Below the pieces are notes generated by a model. It did not search any database. It was not told where the DNA came from and saw only the letters and a list, made by a program, of their open reading frames with translations. The position numbers were made by a program, and so were the translations under genes. DNA of 8,077 bases from the NCBI GenBank assembly GCA_938010625.1, contig CALLVJ010000097.1, positions 1 through 8,077 of the forward strand, written 5' to 3'. This DNA comes from an uncultured Stomatobaculum sp. (GTDB taxonomy: Bacteria > Bacillota > Clostridia > Lachnospirales > Lachnospiraceae). This document shows, in pieces, positions 6,992 to 8,077 of this stretch (positions are counted from its first letter, which is position 1; every line of letters begins with the position of its first letter).

Positions 6992-7019
6992 TTGACACCC
7001 CTTTCAAAACCTGTATAAT
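6992..7019 (+). promoter_or_regulatory. Consensus sigma-70 promoter for the XRE-cupin regulator and potA
   Basis: TTGACA (6992-6997) and TATAAT (7014-7019) are both perfect consensus boxes, separated by 16 bases, one less than the optimum. Transcription would begin near 7026 and leave a leader of about 45 bases. A promoter this strong ahead of a repressor-like gene fits control by repression. Confidence 0.85.
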
Positions 7020-7029
7020 CGTACCGGTG

Positions 7030-7057
7030 AGTTTATTTTTACTAAACTAAAAGTTTA
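7030..7057 (+). promoter_or_regulatory. Candidate operator: three alternating AGTTTA/TAAACT half-sites in the regulator leader
   Basis: AGTTTA (7030-7035), TAAACT (7043-7048) and AGTTTA (7052-7057) form two overlapping perfect inverted repeats, with spacers of 7 and 3 bases. They lie between the predicted transcription start and the ribosome site. This is where a repressor could block the promoter, and the adjacent XRE-cupin protein is the natural candidate. The role is inference from position and symmetry. Confidence 0.5.
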
Positions 7058-7063
7058 AGGAGG
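7057..7063 (+). promoter_or_regulatory. Strong ribosome binding site that fixes a TTG start
   Basis: AAGGAGG ends 6 bases before TTG at 7070. No in-frame ATG suits the beginning of the HTH domain, so this site decides the start. It touches the last half-site of the candidate operator. Confidence 0.8.
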
Positions 7064-7069
7064 CTGTTC

Positions 7070-7603
7070 TTGGAGATCGGTGAAAAAATCAGGCGACTGC
7101 GCATTCTGAACAATCTGACCCAGGAAGAACTCGCGGATCGCGCTGAGCTCTCCAAGGGCTTCATCTCCCAGTTGGAGCGCGATCTGACTTCGCCGTCCAT
7201 CGTGACGCTGATGGATATTCTGCAGTGTCTTGGCACCACACCTTCCGATTTCTTCAGCGAAAAGGAGCCGGAACAACTTGTGTTCCGAAAAGCAGACTAC
7301 TTCGAGAAACAGGACAGCGAGCTCAAGAATCACATCTGCTGGCTCATTCCGAACGCCCAGAAAAATATGATGGAGCCAATTCTCCTGACACTGGAACCCG
7401 GCGGCCGCATGGCAGAGGACGCCCCGCACGCCGGCGAAGAATTCGGCTATGTGCTGAGCGGGAGCCTTGAGCTGCATCTCGGCAATGAGACCCGCCGGGT
7501 CAAAAAGGGCGAGAGCTTCTACTATCGCTCTGAAAGAAATCACTATGTCAGCTCCAAAAGCGGATGCACACTGCTCTATGTCAGCACACCGCCATCCTTT
7601 TAA
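7070..7603 (+). CDS. XRE-family HTH regulator with C-terminal cupin domain (PuuR-like), likely polyamine-transport regulator
   Basis: The 177-residue protein has an N-terminal XRE/Cro-type DNA-binding domain (about 3-62; helix-turn-helix around LTQEELADRAELSKGFISQL at 16-35). A cupin_2 barrel follows at about 100-172, including LEPGG (108-112), HAGEEFGYVLSGSLELHL (120-137), KKGESFYY (145-152) and H158. This two-domain build is that of the PuuR-like regulators, in which the cupin senses a small ligand. It lies 17 bases ahead of a PotA-type ATPase gene, a common arrangement in Clostridia, so control of spermidine/putrescine uptake and of its own gene is likely. That regulatory target is inferred from position. 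Translation starts at TTG. A consensus promoter and a candidate operator lie directly upstream. Confidence 0.9.
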   Translation: MEIGEKIRRLRILNNLTQEELADRAELSKGFISQLERDLTSPSIVTLMDILQCLGTTPSDFFSEKEPEQLVFRKADYFEKQDSELKNHICWLIPNAQKNMMEPILLTLEPGGRMAEDAPHAGEEFGYVLSGSLELHLGNETRRVKKGESFYYRSERNHYVSSKSGCTLLYVSTPPSF

Positions 7604-7620
7604 GAGAGGAAATTTTGTCT

Positions 7621-8077
7621 ATGTCAACTCTGGTAGATCTGCAGCACATCTCCAAGTCCTTTGACGGCGAGATGGTGCTCGACGACTTGAATTTGACCGT
7701 TCCCGAAAACTCGTTTGTGACTCTGCTCGGCCCCTCAGGCTGCGGTAAGACCACGACACTCCGCATTCTCGGCGGCTTTACGATGCCGGACAGCGGCACT
7801 GTGATGTTTGATGGTCAGGATATTACTTCTCTGCCGCCAAACCGCCGCCAGCTGAACACGGTATTCCAGAAATATGCGCTGTTTCCGCACATGAGCATCG
7901 CCGAAAATATCGCTTTCGGCCTCAAAATCAAGGGAAAGAGCAAAGCTTATATCGACGACAAAATCCGCTATGCCTTAAAGCTCGTAAATCTCTCAGGCTT
8001 TGAGAAGCGCGATGTGAACTCGCTCTCAGGCGGTCAGCAGCAGCGCATCGCGATTGCGCGCGCCATTGTGAACGAGC
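7621..8077 (+). CDS. potA: Polyamine ABC transporter ATP-binding protein PotA, N-terminal 152 residues, 3' end beyond window
   Basis: This is the ATPase subunit that would power spermidine/putrescine import together with PotB, PotC and PotD, whose genes would be expected just beyond the right edge. Walker A is GPSGCGKTT (37-45), the Q-loop is in VFQKYALFPHMSIAENIAFG (81-100) and the ABC signature is LSGGQQQR (135-142). Walker B and the C-terminal regulatory domain are outside the window. The Q-loop stretch and the DITSLPPNRRQLNTVFQ segment resemble PotA more than other importer ATPases, but related Fe(III) or thiamine transporters cannot be fully excluded from this part. The ATG at 7621 has AGAGGA about 10 bases upstream; an in-frame TTG at 7615 is less well spaced. 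It shares a transcript with the XRE-cupin gene. Confidence 0.88.
   Translation, partial: MSTLVDLQHISKSFDGEMVLDDLNLTVPENSFVTLLGPSGCGKTTTLRILGGFTMPDSGTVMFDGQDITSLPPNRRQLNTVFQKYALFPHMSIAENIAFGLKIKGKSKAYIDDKIRYALKLVNLSGFEKRDVNSLSGGQQQRIAIARAIVNE

Noticed and set aside
7055..7543. 162-codon open frame on the minus strand
   Set aside because: It is antisense to the XRE-cupin gene, which has a promoter, a ribosome site and clear domains.

Overview
The window looks like a chromosomal segment from a low-to-moderate-GC Gram-positive anaerobe. The best guess is Bacillota, class Clostridia, probably Lachnospiraceae-like. The reasons are near-consensus AGGAGG ribosome binding sites, sigma-70 type promoters, short single-membrane-segment type I signal peptidases, and an XRE-cupin regulator directly ahead of a PotA-type transporter gene. 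By eye the DNA is a little above 50% G+C. The genus cannot be fixed from the sequence alone. I see no phage, transposon, CRISPR, tRNA or rRNA sequence. No gene-free gap exceeds about 190 bases.

Layout. (1) Minus strand, 1-3259: a two-gene alpha-glucan unit. A 790-residue GlgB-family protein is followed, through a 4-base ATGA overlap, by malQ, which runs off the left edge. (2) 3260-3450: a divergent promoter region. (3) Plus strand, 3451-4629: two tandem 183-residue type I signal peptidases, about two-thirds identical, ending in a strong hairpin terminator that can serve both strands. (4) Minus strand, 4723-6897: a seven-bladed-propeller lactonase (6-phosphogluconolactonase family), then aroC (chorismate synthase); the lactonase stop abuts the aroC start. 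(5) 6898-7069: a second divergent promoter region, with a perfect-consensus plus-strand promoter and a repeated AGTTTA/TAAACT dyad just before the next gene. (6) Plus strand, 7070-8077: an XRE-cupin regulator with a TTG start, then the start of potA, which runs off the right edge.

The most unusual item is the GlgB-family protein. It keeps the overall order and framework of a glycogen branching enzyme. However, all three positions that normally carry the GH13 catalytic carboxylates are changed (Asp to Ile, Glu to Asp, Asp to Ser), and the region I histidine is now Arg. It also has a roughly 75-residue Lys/Ala-rich C-terminal tail. It is best read as a pseudo-branching enzyme translationally coupled to an apparently normal MalQ, perhaps a glucan-binding or scaffold protein. 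The other genes are recognisable housekeeping or transport functions.
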